Part shown: positions 33,912-45,852 of the stretch, piece by piece
How the letters are laid out: every line of letters starts with the position of its first letter
Position numbering within the stretch: position 1 is the stretch's first letter
The notes under the pieces: model-generated
The model's database searches: none
What the model saw: only the letters and a program-made list of their open reading frames with translations
Told to the model about the DNA's origin: nothing
Position numbers and translations under genes: made by a program
Source: Elephas maximus indicus
Taxonomy: Eukaryota; Chordata; Mammalia; Proboscidea; Elephantidae
DNA: 64,000 bases
Direction: 5' to 3'
Assembly (NCBI RefSeq): GCF_024166365.1
Contig: NC_064827.1
Span: forward strand, 15,603,001 to 15,667,000

Positions 33912-34274
33912 CAGCTGTAGGACCTAGTATTTAATGATAAATTATCAGATATGATGATAAAAGCTCAAGCAGCAAAAAACAAAATAGATAGATGGGACCT
34001 CCTAAAAATCAAATACTTTGTATATCAAAGGACTTTATCAACAAAGTGAAAAAACAACCTTCAGATGGGGAGAAATTTTTCAGGAACCATATATCTAGAT
34101 AAGGGCCTAATAACCAAAATATATGTAAAACTTCTACCACTTAACAAAAGAGACAAACAGCCCAGTTAAAAAATGGGCAAAGGACTTGAACAGACAACTT
34201 GCCAAAGAGGATATTCAAGTGGCTAACAAGCACATGAAAAGATGCTCGACAGCATTCCAAAACCGAAATCATTC

Positions 34275-34463
34275 CAAAAACCAAACCAAACCCATTGCCA
34301 TCGAGTCGATTCTGACTCATAGCGACCCTATAGAGCAGAGTAGAACTACCCCATAGGGTATTCAAGGCTGTAATCTTTAGGGAGGCAGACTGCCACATCT
34401 TTCTCCTGCAGAGTAGCTGGTGAGTTCAAACTGCAGACCTTTCAGTTAACCACTGTGACTCCT
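34275..34463 (-). mobile_element. AfroSINE (long form) nested in L1
   Basis: Tail 'aaaccaaacccattgccatc' at the left; head slightly truncated at 'ctgtgactcc'. Confidence 0.92.
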
Positions 34464-34476
34464 CCATTAATCATTA

Positions 34477-34640
34477 AAAAAAAAAAAAAAGAAACCTGTT
34501 GCGGTCGAGTCAATTCCGACTCATAGTGACCCTTTAGCACAAAGTAGAACTGCCCCATAGGGTTTCCAAGGAGCAGCTGGTAGATTCAAACTGGTGACCT
34601 TTTGGTTATCAGTGAAGCTCTTAACCACTGTGCCACCACT
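34477..34640 (-). mobile_element. AfroSINE (short form) nested in L1
   Basis: Flanked by 'cattaatcatta' copies (about 34465-34476 and 34649-34660), the L1 target sequence duplicated on insertion. Confidence 0.92.
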
Positions 34641-35404
34641 ATTTTCCCATTAATCATTAAAAAAAAAATTAGGGAGATGCAAATCAAAACCGCAATGAGA
34701 TCATCAGTTCACCTCCAATGGAATGCCAGTGATAAAAAGAAACAGAAAACAAGTGTTGACACTATTGTGGAGAAACTGGAACCTTCATTCATTGCTAGTA
34801 GGAATGTAAAATGGTACAGTCACTGTGAAAAACATTTTGGCAGGTCCTCAAAAAGTTGAACGTAGAATTACCATATAACCCAGCAGTCCCAATCCTAGGC
34901 ATATACCCAGAAGTGAAGGCAGGAATTCACACAGAAAACTGTACACCAGTGTTCATTGCAGCACTTTTCACAGTAACCAAAAGGTAGGAACAACTGAAAT
35001 GTCCTTCAACAGATGAATGAATAAACAAAATGTGGTATGTACAAACAATGGAATATTGGCAGCTGTAAAGAGAAATAGAGACCTGATGCATGTCACAACA
35101 TGAATGAACCTTGAAAACATTATCCTGGGTGAAATAAGTCACAAAAGGACAAATACTGTATGATAGAAACCAGATATTATTAATTGTTACCAGGGGTGGG
35201 GGGAAGGAGTTTTTGTTTGGAAGGCATTGAGTTTAAGTTAATGATGGTGGAGTATTTTGGAATATTTGGAAAAGGATAGAGATAACGGTGGCAAAACATG
35301 AAAAATGTAATCAATGTATTGAATTGTAAATCTGGAAGTTAGAGTGCTGGCGAATGTTATGGTGTGAATATTTTCACTACTATAGATATATTTTTTCTTT
35401 AATA

Positions 35405-36115
35405 CAATTTTAAAGAAATTTATGAAGTTGTGCAACCATCACCATAATCTAATTTTAGAACATTTATATCAACTCAGAAAGTTTCATCATGCCCGTTTGC
35501 AGTCAGTCCCTGCTCCCACCCCAGCTCCAGGAAACCATTAGCCTGCTTTTTGTCCCCTTGGTTTTTGCATTTCTAGAAATTTTATGTAAATGGAATCATA
35601 TAATACGTGGCCTTTCATGCCTGGGTTTTCCTTAAACCAATTGCTGTGAAGTTGACTCCAACTCATGACGACCCCAGGAGTGTCAGAGTAGAACTGTGTT
35701 CCATAAGACTTTCAGTGGCCGACTTTTCAAAAGCAGATGGCCAGGCTTTCTTCCAAGACACCTCTGGGTGGACTCAAACCTCCAGCCTTTCAGTCAGCAG
35801 CCAAGCACATTAATCTTGTGCACCACACAGGGCTTCACACAGGGCTTTTACTTAGCCTAATATTATTGAGTTACATCCAGGTTGTAGTACTCTTTTTATT
35901 GTTGAATATTATTCCATTGTATGAATATACTGCATTTTTTACCCGTTTACCAGTTGATGGATATTTGGATTGTTTCCAGTTTTTGGTTATTAGGAATAAT
36001 GCTGCTATAAACATTTGCATGCAAATGAGGGATACAAGTTCTTTGTCATATATGTGATTTGCATATATGTTCACCCATTCTTTGGGTTGCACCATCCGCA
36101 TGATCAATTTTTAAT
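35405..36115 (-). mobile_element. old L1 fragment, split by a SINE
   Basis: Minus-strand old-L1 3' landmarks: 'gcaaccatcaccataatct' near 35429, 'aatggaatcatataat' near 35589, 'tattattccattgtatgaat' near 35908 and 'accagttgatggatatttgg' near 35949. The AfroSINE at 35632-35850 interrupts it. Confidence 0.7.
35632..35850 (-). mobile_element. AfroSINE, diverged subtype
   Basis: Complete copy of the subtype with the 'ggccgacttttcaaaagcag' segment and head 'gcaccacacagggcttc'. Confidence 0.82.
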
Positions 36116-36129
36116 TGGACCGTTGTGAT

Positions 36130-37700
36130 TACCCTTTTAATTGCTGATTTCTTAACCATATTTTTGTTGTTGTTGTTTTCTTAAATGGTTGCTCTAGGGA
36201 TTACAGTATATTTCAATTAATACGGACTTAATTCCAGTAAAATATAGCAACTTTTTCAGCTCCCTTCTTTGAGGTAGTATTGCCATGATTATATGTTAAC
36301 AAGCCCAACAGTACAATGTATTTTACTCTTTTATCGTTTTATTAAGTCTCGTCTTTTACAGTCATTGAGAGGAAAAACACGTTTATTCAGTGTTTATATT
36401 TATCTACACATTTACCATTTCTTGTGCTCTTCTTTCCTTTCTTTTGACTTGAGTTACCATCTGTGTCCGTCAGTCCCTGACATGACCCTCAGGTTTGGTG
36501 ATATTCTAAGAAGGCTCACAAGACTCAGTATGTAGTTGTATATGTGGCTGTGACTTATTACAGTGAAAGAATACACAGCAGAATCAGCACAGGGAAGAGC
36601 ACAGGGCAGAATCTGGAGGACATGAGGCACAACCTGCCAGGAATTACCTCCCGGTGTAGTCTCATGAGAACACTTGATTCCTCAGCATCAAGTTGTGACA
36701 GCACATGTGAAATGTTGTCTACCAGAAAAGCTCATTAGAGACTTAGTACCCAGGGTTTTTACTGGGGGCTAGTTATGTACACACCCTGTCCCTAGCACGT
36801 ACTAGATTCCATACTGTCAGAAGGAAAACAGGTATTCAGCATAAACCATATGCTTTGTACAAACAATTTAGGCACGGTCAGGCATTTTTATCAGTTAGAG
36901 AATGGTGGGCACTCTTCCAAAATCTAAGTTCCCAGATACCAGCCAAGGACTAGTCTTGCAAGCAGATGTTTTTTTCAGGATAGCACTCTCGGGCTGCTAT
37001 GTTAAGTCTTTTCTGGACACCATCCGATGTCATTCCTTTTTTCCCCCAAGGGATTTCTTTTAGTATTTTTTGTAAGGCAGGTTAGCTAGCAGCAAATTCT
37101 CTTAGTCTTTGCTTATCTAATAAGTCTTTTTTTTTTTTTTTTTCCCTTTATTTCTGAGGGATATTTTTGCTGGATTTAGAATTCATGGTTAACCTTTTCT
37201 CCTCTTTCAGTTATATTCTGGCCTCCATTGCTTCTGGAGTCAGCTGTTAATCATATTTTTGTTCCCTTGTGTTTTGTTCAGTCATTTGCTATTGTGCTTT
37301 TCAGTATTTTCCTGTTTTTAGCTTTGAACAGTTTGCATATGATGTAACAGCTGTGGATATATGCATGTAGGTATTAATCCTGTGTGAGGCTTGTTAAACA
37401 TCCTGGATCTGTGCCTTAATGCTTTTCATCAAATTTGACATGTTTTTGGCCGTTATTTCTTCAATTTTTTTTTTTTTTTTCTGTCTCTTTGGTCCCTCTC
37501 CTCCTGGAACTCCCGTAATACAAATGTTGTCTCACTTGATTTCCCAGGCTCTGTGGCTCTCTTCAGTTTAGTCTTTTTTCTCTTTTCTTCAGACTGAATG
37601 ATTTTTATTGAACAGTTTTCATGTTTCCCTGATTCTTCTGCCATCTCAAATCTGCTGTAGAAACTAATGAAATCGTCATTTCATTTATTGTACTTTTAAA
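36130..37700 (-). mobile_element. old L1/HAL1-type 5' region and ORF1, split by another repeat
   Basis: 36130-36465 and 37020-37700 read as the upstream and ORF1 region of an old L1 on the minus strand (e.g. 'ttttgtaaggcaggtta' near 37068; 'tttggccgttatttcttcaa' near 37446). A ~550 bp unrelated repeat at about 36470-37018 lies between. Confidence 0.55.
36470..37018. repeat. unclassified interspersed repeat, possibly an LTR
   Basis: Interrupts the old L1 at a defined point and has non-L1 composition ('gtgaaatgttgtctaccag' near 36707). Strand and family unknown. Confidence 0.4.
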
Positions 37701-37739
37701 CTCTAGAATTTCTAGAATTATTTCCTTTTTATAGTTTTA

Positions 37740-38160
37740 TTTCTTTATTGAGGGAAAGCGAGGCTTAAATAAAGCGATTCTGTGACCTAGGGGAAATTAT
37801 TTAATAAGTGTCAGAGCTGGGATTTTAATGCATGTTTAACGCCCAAGTTTGTGTTGTAGAGATTATTTCATGCTGCTTCTCATGTAAAGTAGGAAAAATA
37901 AAACTTGAAACAATTGATTTGAAAGATATCTTTGTAAAAACTGATTTACAAAAAAAAATTCAGAGTTTTATTCAGATTTAAAGATTATTAAATGCACACT
38001 TAAATTCAAGCACAGTGCCTATAACTTTTTAGTATATTATTCCATTTAAAACAATGATATTGTAAAGTAGAACCGTTCTCTTTCCATTTATAAACATTTT
38101 CTTTTTATTTTATAGATGAGGAAACTGAGATCCAGAGGTAGATGGTTGATATGTCTGGAT
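37740..38160 (+). repeat. two MIR fragments
   Basis: 37760-37860 carries the MIR 3' half ('gtcagagctgggatttta' near 37809). 38060-38160 carries the core ('atagatgaggaaactgagat' near 38114). Confidence 0.55.
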
Positions 38161-38449
38161 TCTGCCAGCCTTATGTTGAGCATGAGGGAAAGCTTATAAA
38201 ACTAAATTGGGAAGATGGCATATAGGGCAGAAGAAAAGTCTTAAAACATGGACAGAATATGTAAAGCTAAGATAATATGTACTATTTCGTGAATTTAAAA
38301 ATGTTTATTGTTTTTCTGTGTCTGTAAATGAATTTCGTAGTTAATTGTATTCGTTTAAGTTCAACTTAAATTTTAACCAATTTTTATAGAGGTCTTTAAG
38401 TCTATTTACTTTATGTAGTATGTAAGAAAAATATATTTTAAAAAGCCAA

Positions 38450-39182
38450 ACCCGTTACTGCCAAGTTGATTCTGACTCATAGCAACCCTATAAAGACAGA
38501 GTAGAAATGCCCCGTCTTAGTTACCTAGTGCTACTATAACAGAAATACCACAAATGAATGGCTTTAACAAAGAAAAATTTATTCTTTCACAGTCTGGGAG
38601 GCTAAAAGTCTGAATTCAGGGTACCTGCTCCAGGGGAAGGCTTTCTCTCTCTGTCAGATCTTGGAAAAGGTCCTTGTCAGTTTTCTCTGGTCAAGGAGCT
38701 TCTCAGTGCAGGGACCCCGAGTCCAAAGGACTCACTGTTCTCCTGGCTCTTGTTTCTTGGTGGTATGAGTTCCCCCCCGTCTCTGTCTCTCTGCTTGCCT
38801 TTCTCTTTTATATCCCAAAAGAGATTGACTTAAGGCACAACCTAACCTTGTAGATTGAGTCCTGCCTCATTAACATATCTGCCGCTAATCCCACCTCATT
38901 AACGTCATAGAGATAGGATTTACAACACATTGGAAAATCGAATCAGATGACAAAATGGTGGACAGTCACACATCATTGGGAATCATGAACTAGCCAAGTT
39001 GACATACATCTTTAGGGGACACAATTCAATCCATAACATGCCCCGTAGGTTTTCCAAGGCTGTAATCTTTACAGAAGTAGACTGCCACATCTTTCTGCTC
39101 TCAGAGCAGCTGGTGAGTTTAAAATGTTGACCTTTTGGCTAGCAGCCAAGCGCTTAACCACTGCCCCGCCACGGCTCCTAGA
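38450..39182 (-). mobile_element. AfroSINE (long form) split by an LTR
   Basis: Tail and start of body at 38450-38512, rest of body and head at 39044-39182. The two parts join seamlessly once the LTR at 38513-39038 and one 5 bp duplicate are removed. Confidence 0.92.
38513..39038 (-). mobile_element. MaLR-type solo LTR inserted in an AfroSINE
   Basis: 526 bp. On the minus strand it starts TGTTATGGATTGAATTGTGT and ends 'aactaagacg' (expected TG...CA, last base changed). A 5 bp duplication 'tgccc' (38508-38512, 39039-39043) matches ERVL/MaLR integration. It contains 'gatataaaag', a TATA-like motif, near its middle. Same family as 57328-57846. No internal retroviral region. Confidence 0.9.
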
Positions 39183-39559
39183 ATGATATGTACTGTTTAG
39201 TGTATTTAAAAATACTTATTTTTCTGGTATAGGGGAATTTGGTAGTATCTGTGAGTTTTGTAGTTAATTGGCTGTATTCCTTTAAGTCCAACTTAAAAAC
39301 ATTTTAATCAGTTTTTATAGAAATCTTTCTTAAGTCTATTATATATTTTACTTTATGTAGTACGAAACGTATATAGTATACAACAGTGAAAATTCTTAAG
39401 TATAATTGTATGCTATATGGCTTAGAGTCTTCATTATGAATATTATGATGTTATTGAGGTATGTTGGGCTATGACTCACATATGGCACTTAACTATATGC
39501 TAGGAAATATAAATTATAGTGCTTCTTTCCTTCAAATTTATATAGAAATTTCCATCTCC
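39183..39559. other. no gene recognised
   Basis: AT-rich intronic DNA. Part of it (39230-39370) resembles 38290-38420, suggesting an old local duplication. Confidence 0.4.
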
Positions 39560-39570
39560 AGTTATGTCCA

Positions 39571-41518
39571 TCTTTGGCCCTAGTGGTTGGTGCGTATATT
39601 TGAATAATAGCCGTATTAACTGATCTTCCTTGTAGTCTTATGGATATTATTCTATCACTGACAGCATTGTACTCCAGGATAGACCTTGAAATGTTCTTTT
39701 TGACAATGAATGCAACACCATTCCCCTTAAAGTTGTCATTCCCAGCATAGTAGACTATATGATTGTCCGATTCAAAATGGCCAATACCAGTCCATTTCAG
39801 TTCACTAATGCCTAGGATATCGATGTTTGTGCATTCCATTTCATTTTTGATGATTTCCAATTTTCCAAGATTCATACTTCATACATTCCAGGTTCCGATT
39901 ATTAATGGATGTCTGCAACTATTTCTTTTCATTTTGAGTCGTGCCACGTCAGCAAATGAAGGTCCCGAAAGCTTTACTCCATCCACATCATTAAGGTCAA
40001 CTCTGCTTTGAGGAGGCAGCTCTTCCCCAGTCATCTTTTGAGTGCCTTCCAACCTGGGGGGGGCTCCTCTTCCAGCACCATATCAGTGTTCCGCTGCTAT
40101 TCATAAGGTTTTCACTGGCTAATGCTTTTCAGAAGTAGACTGTGGGGTCCTTCTTCCTAGTGTGTTTTAGTCTGGAAGCTCAGCTGAAACCTGTCCTCCA
40201 TGGGTGACCCTGCTGCTATCTGAATACTGGTGGCATAGCTTCCACCATCACAGCAACACACAAGCCCCCACAGTACAACAAACTGACTGCAGTATACCAA
40301 CAGGGAACTGCCAGAAATTTAGGCAGGTTTCAGAAGAGGATGTGGAACCAGGGATATCATTGCTGATGTCAGATGGATCCTGGCTGAAAGCAGAGAATAC
40401 CAGAAGGATGTTTACCTGTGTTTTATTGACTATGCAAAAGCATTGGACCGTGTGGATCACAACAAATTATGGATAACATTGGGAAGAATGGGAATTCCAG
40501 AACACTTAATTGTGTTCATGAGGAACCTTTACATAGATCAAGAGGCAGTTGTTCTGACAGAACAAGGGGATACTGAGTGGTTTAAATTCAGGAAACGTGT
40601 GCGCCAGGGTTGTATTCTTTCACCATACCTATTCAGTCTTTATGCTGAGCAAATAATCTGAGAAGCTGAACTATATGAAGCAGAATGGGGCATCAGTATT
40701 GGAGGAAGACTCATTAACAACCTGCGTTATGCAGATGACACAACCTTGCTTGCCAAAAACGAAGAGGACTTGAAGCACTTACTAATGAAGATCAAAGACC
40801 ACAGCCTTCAGTATGGATTGCGCCTCAACATAAAGAAAACAAAAATCCTCACAACTGGACCAATGAGCAACATCATGATAAACAGAGAAAAGTTTGAAGT
40901 TGTCAAGGATTTCATTTTACTTGGATCTACAATCAACAGCTATGGAAGCAGCAGTCAAGAAATTAAAAGATGCATTGCACTGGGTAAATCTGCCGCAAAG
41001 GACCTCTTTAAAGTGTTGAAGAGCAAAGATGTCACCTTGAAGACTAAGGTGTACCTGACCCAAGCCATGGTATTTTCAGCTGCATCATACGCATGTGAAA
41101 GCTGGACAATGAATAAGGAAGACCAAAGAAGAATTGACACCTTTAAATTGTGGTGTTGGTGAAGAATATTGAATGTACCATAGACTGCCAAAAGAATGAA
41201 TAAATCTGTCTTGGAAGAAGTACAACCAGAGTGCTCCTTAGAAGAAAGGATGGCAAGACTGTGTCTTACATACTTTGGATATGTTGTCAGGAGGGATCAG
41301 CCCTGGAAAAGGACATCATGCTTGGCAAAGTACAGGGTCAGCGGAAAAGAGGAAAACCCTCAACGGGGTGGATTGACACAGTGGCTGCAACAAGGGGCTC
41401 AAGCATAACAACGATTGTAAGGATGGTGCAGGACCGGGCAGTGTTTCGTTCTGTAGTGCATAGGGTTGCTATGAGTCGGAACTGACTCGACAGCACCTAA
41501 CAACAATGAGTTATGTCC
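39571..41518 (+). mobile_element. RTE LINE with inverted 5' segment (twin-primed insertion)
   Basis: 39571-40286 is the RTE 5' leader and endonuclease start on the minus strand (its ORF includes 'DILGISELKWTGIGHF' and 'QIYAPTTRAKD'). 40287-41518 is the RT half on the plus strand, from the 'agggaactgccagaaattt' region through 'RYADDTTLLAKNEED' near 40725-40770 to the tail 'cacctaacaacaa'. About 1.3 kb of element is missing between the halves. The whole is bounded by one perfect 11 bp duplication, 'agttatgtcca', at 39560-39570 and 41519-41529, proving a single insertion event. A TGA stop near 40659 and a later frameshift break the ORF. Confidence 0.95.
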
Positions 41519-41529
41519 AATTGTATATA

Positions 41530-42700
41530 CACATGCAACATCAGCATTATTTCCTAAAATTTGTTAACAGTGTTCAGCTTTTTGTTATTTTTTGTATGTT
41601 TGTACATATGTGTCTGAGCATATGTAAATTGAGATAATTTGAAAGTTGAAACATCAAGATACTTCATTGATACCTAAATACTTTAGTATGTACCTCTGAA
41701 AATGACATTCTTATATATAATCATGGTACAACTCTATGAAAATTACTAATTCTTTAATATCCTAATATGTAGTTTGATTTGAAATTTTCCCAAATATTCC
41801 CCCGAATTATTTTATGCCCTTTTGTTTTTTTAAGTTTGAGAAAAGGAACTACTCAAAGTTCATGCATTGCAATGGGTTGTTATGTCTCTTTAGTCTCACG
41901 ACCTGGAATGGTCCTCCCTCCCTACTTGCTCTCACATTGACTTTTTTTTTTTTTTTTTTTGGTATATTAGGCCACTTTTTTGTAGATCACCACACTCTGA
42001 ATTTGTGTAATTGTTAACTTTTTCCTATACTCTGAAAGATTAAATTCAGACATATTTACCACAGATACATAATCTTGTGTACATGAAATTGACTTTAAAG
42101 AGGTTTTCACTCAAGAGCACTTGTTAACTGAGGCACTGTTTTCATAAAATAAAAATTAGTAACAGGGTAGGGAAGGAAACAGCCTAATTTCAATGAGCCT
42201 GAAAATGAGAATGAGATATTCTTCAGATATTACCCATTTCCTATAGGAGAAAATGAAAACTGCCAAAGTGTAAAGGTTAGCCTCTTTCTGTATATGAGAT
42301 TGGTCATCTCAATTGGTGTTCAGATTGAGACATCACTCAGAGTTGTCATCACCTGTTACTTAAGGAATATCATTTTGAAAATTGAGCAGTATTTGAAGTG
42401 TGAAGTTAATCACTCGTCATTTACAAACATTATCAATAGAAAAAACTGCATGTTACTGAAAAAGTGTGCTGTATCTACTTTGACAACAGTACATTAAGCA
42501 TTTTTAACAATTATAGTCCAGAACTGTTTTTAACAAAATAAAACACAACTAAAATTGAATGTTTTTCTGCTTAACTTATTTTCCGTTTAACTACTAATTA
42601 ACTAGAAAATTTTCTTTGAAAATCCTCTACGTTAGTAATCTTTCTTGCTTTTGTAAACAGCACTCAGTATTCTTGAATGATGCCTTTTTTTTTGGTGGGG
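41530..42700. other. no gene recognised
   Basis: AT-rich intronic DNA; T-run 41941-41960. Nothing recognised. Confidence 0.45.
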
Positions 42701-42990
42701 GGTATGTCTGTTTGAGGTAAAATTGATGTACAATGAAATGTTGATATTAAGTGAATGTTGACAAACGCATACACTTGTGTAACTGTCCCAGTCAAGATTT
42801 AGAACATTGTCGTCATCCCATAAAGTTCCCTGGGCATACCTCAAATCAGCCTGCACTACCACCCCTACAACCCCAACCTGCTAAATTGCCTTGGCCCCAG
42901 CCCTGCACTACCAGAGAGGTGAGTAGGTCTTATTCTCATTGCATAAGCTATAGCAGGAAGCGATGTGTTATGGTGTCTTAAGTGGGAATT
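42701..42990. mobile_element. possible old L1 3' end
   Basis: Contains 'ttgaggtaaaattgatgtac' and 'atttagaacattgtcgtcat'-type sequence found in old mammalian L1 3' ends. Degraded; assignment tentative. Confidence 0.4.
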
Positions 42991-43089
42991 CTGAATAAAT
43001 TATCCCAAGGAAACAGTTGAGGGTTTTGTTCCGTAATATTTTTAATAATATGATCCCAAGACATTAAAATGATAATAAAACAGCAACAA

Positions 43090-43290
43090 ATAACATTTAT
43101 AGTGCTTATTAATAGCTGGGCACTCTACCAAATGCTGTGTTTTTTATGTAATCTTAGTAGCAGTGATATCCAATTAGATAAGTTTTGTCATTACATTTAT
43201 TTTAAAGATACAGAAACATAGGGGAAATTAAATCGTTTGTCCAAGGTCACAAAGCTCATAAATGGCCTAGCCAATACTTAAATCCCCCAA
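43090..43290 (+). repeat. MIR SINE
   Basis: MIR order: 'aacatttatagtgcttatt', 'ttttgtcattacatttattt', then 'gtccaaggtcacaaagct' near 43239. Confidence 0.7.
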
Positions 43291-43299
43291 TTAATTCTT

Positions 43300-43456
43300 C
43301 GGCACAATGGCTAAGAGCTATGGCTGCTAACCAAAAGGTTAGCAGTTCAAATCCACCAGCTGCTCCTTGGAAATGCTATGAGGCAGTTCTACTCTGTCCT
43401 GTGGGGTTGCTGTGAGTTGGAATCAACTCAATGGCAGTGGGTTTGGGTTTTTTTTT
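43300..43456 (+). mobile_element. AfroSINE (short form)
   Basis: Head lightly truncated ('cggcacaatggctaagagc'), then complete body and tail ending in a T-run 43448-43456. Confidence 0.92.
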
Positions 43457-43470
43457 AAATTCATACTTCA

Positions 43471-43637
43471 GAACACTGGTGGCGTAGTGGTTAAGAGCTT
43501 GGCTGCTAACCAGAAGGTCGGCAGTTCGAATCCAGCAGCCACTCCTTGGAAACCCTATGGGGGAGTTTTACTCTGTCTTATAGGGTCACTAGGAATTGGA
43601 ATCAACTTGACAGCAATGGGTTTGGGGTTCCCCCCCG
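43471..43637 (+). mobile_element. AfroSINE (short form)
   Basis: Second SINE 14 bp downstream in the same orientation, with intact A and B boxes, ending in an unusual C-rich stretch (43630-43643). Confidence 0.92.
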
Positions 43638-43869
43638 CCCGCCGTAGTTCAAAACTTGTATTCTTACATTCTTACCTTCTACACTAAATTGTCTACTGGT
43701 GTAAGTGAGGAGAACAGACTTGTGAGGTGGCCGGGAAACCATATCCCCATTTATAATGAATTTTACTGCAGAAACAATTATCTTAAAGAACTTCGTCAGT
43801 CAACTTCAAAGGTTCAGTTACTGGAACAACCTTTTTCAGAGTTGGTGACTCCATTGCCCAGTTAAAACA

Positions 43870-44240
43870 TAAGCAGTGAATTTGGATAGATGTTGCTTTA
43901 AAGAAGATACACAGATGACCAATAAGCCCATGAAAAGATGCAAAACAATGTTAGTCTTCAGGAAAGTGCAAATCAAAACCAATATGAGACACCACTTCAC
44001 ATTCAGAAGGATAGCTGCAATCGAAAAGACAATGACACGTGTTGACAAATATGGAAGAATTGGAACTTTCATAAACTGGGGGGAATATAAAGTGGTGCAG
44101 CAGCCACCGTGGAAAAGAGTTTGCCAGTTCCTCAAAAAGTTAGAGTTACCACATGACCCAGCAATTTCATTCCTAAGTAAATCTACCCAAGAGAAAAGAA
44201 AGATTACACAATAGTGTACAAAAACTCTTCGCCTGTACAT
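43870..44240 (+). mobile_element. old L1 ORF2 3' fragment
   Basis: Plus-strand landmarks 'agcccatgaaaagatgcaaa' near 43924, 'gtgcaaatcaaaaccaatat' near 43967 and 'cacatgacccagcaatttc' near 44151. Diverged. Confidence 0.65.
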
Positions 44241-44606
44241 TTCTGTCCCTCCCCTTCTTTGTTGTTAAACCTTTTGTCAAATTGGAGAATGAATAGAAAG
44301 TGCATGAAAAACTGTTAAGTGCTGTGTATAAGGTATTACCATCACATTGTTTAGAATTTGATTCTGTTACCTAGTCTCCATGAGTTCTTACTTGAAAATT
44401 TTTTTCCCCCCAATAGATTATAAACTCTAAGATTGGGGAGAGTTTTGCTTTCTAGTTTATTAAATAGTGTCTCTTTAGCCATGCAGAAGATAATTCATTG
44501 AAGAATTATTTTTGGTTGATTTGACTGGACTATTTGAAGCTGATGATCTAATGTTATGTTATGCTGTCTTTTATTGCATTTTTAGAATTACTAAACTACT
44601 TTCAGA

Positions 44607-45616
44607 ATGGGAATTCCAGAACACTTAATTGTGCTCAAGAGGAACCTTTGCATAGATCAAGAGGCAGTTGTTCAGGCAGAACAAGGGGATACTGATTGGT
44701 TTAAAGTCAGGAAAGGTGTGCGTCAGGGTTGTATTCTTTCACCATACCTATTCAATCTGTATGCTGAACAAATAATCCAAGAAGCTCAACTATATGAAGA
44801 AGAATCAGGCATCAGTATTGGAGGAAGACTCGTTAACAACCTGCCTTATGCAAATGACACAACCTTGCTTGCTGAAAGTGAAAAGGACTTGAAGCACTTA
44901 CTAATGAAGATCAGAGACCACAGCCTTCAGTATGGATTGTGCCTCAACATAAAGAAAACAAAAATCCTCACAACTGGACCAATGAGTAACATCATGATAA
45001 ACGGAGAAAAGTTTGAAGTTGTCAAGGGTTTCATTTTACTCGGATCCACAATCAACAGCCATGGAAGCAGCAGTCAAGAAATCAAAGGACGCATTGCACT
45101 GGGTAAATCTGCTACAAAGGACCTCTTTAAAATGTTGAAGAGCGAAGATGTCACCTTGAAGACTAAGGTGCACCTGACCCAAGCCATGGTATTTTCAGCT
45201 GCATCATACGCATGTGAAAGCTGGACAATGAATAAGGAAGACCAAAGAAAATTGACGCCTTTGAATCGTGGTGTTGGTGAAGAATGTTGAACGTACCATC
45301 GACCACCAAAAGAACGAGCAAATCTGTCTTGGAAGAAGTACAACCAGAATGCTCCTTAGAAGCAAGGATGGCGAGACTGCATCTTATATACTTCGGACAT
45401 GTTGTTAGGAGGGGTCAGTCCCTGAAGAACATCATGCTTGGCAAAGCACAGGGTCAGCGAAAAAGAGGAAGACCCTTAACGAGGTGGATTGACACAGTAG
45501 CTGCCACAGTGAGCTCAAGCATAACAATGATTGTAAGGATGGTGCAGTGTTTCATTCTGTTGTGCACAGGGTTGCTATGAGTCGGAACCGACTCGACGGC
45601 ACCACCAACAACAAAG
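44607..45616 (+). mobile_element. RTE LINE, 5'-truncated, longest open RT fragment
   Basis: Opens in the RT domain ('MGIPEHLIVLKRNLCIDQ') and stays open for 227 codons to 45290, then has frameshifts before the tail. The catalytic box at 44847-44858 reads YAND instead of YADD, so this copy could not encode an active RT. A perfect 10 bp duplication 'tactttcaga' lies at 44597-44606 and 45617-45626. It ends 82 bp before the RIC1 exon 2 acceptor. Confidence 0.95.
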
Positions 45617-45675
45617 TACTTTCAGAGCACTCCATGATAGGTTATCTTAAATTTTGTTTGTATGTATTTTTATAG

Positions 45676-45852
<177 letters not shown>

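Larger units (their letters stand above)
33925..35395 (+). mobile_element. old L1 (ORF2 C-terminus and 3'UTR), split by two SINEs
   Basis: Plus-strand L1 landmarks: 'aaaaatgggcaaaggacttg' near 34168, 'gcaaatcaaaaccgcaatg' near 34678, 'caatggaatattggcagct' near 35046, and a 3'UTR like that at 1558-1775. Interrupted at 34275-34640 by two AfroSINEs. Heavily mutated. Confidence 0.75.

Noticed and set aside
44607-45290. 227-residue ORF as a host gene
   Set aside because: It is an RTE reverse-transcriptase fragment with a mutated catalytic box and a target-site duplication around the element.
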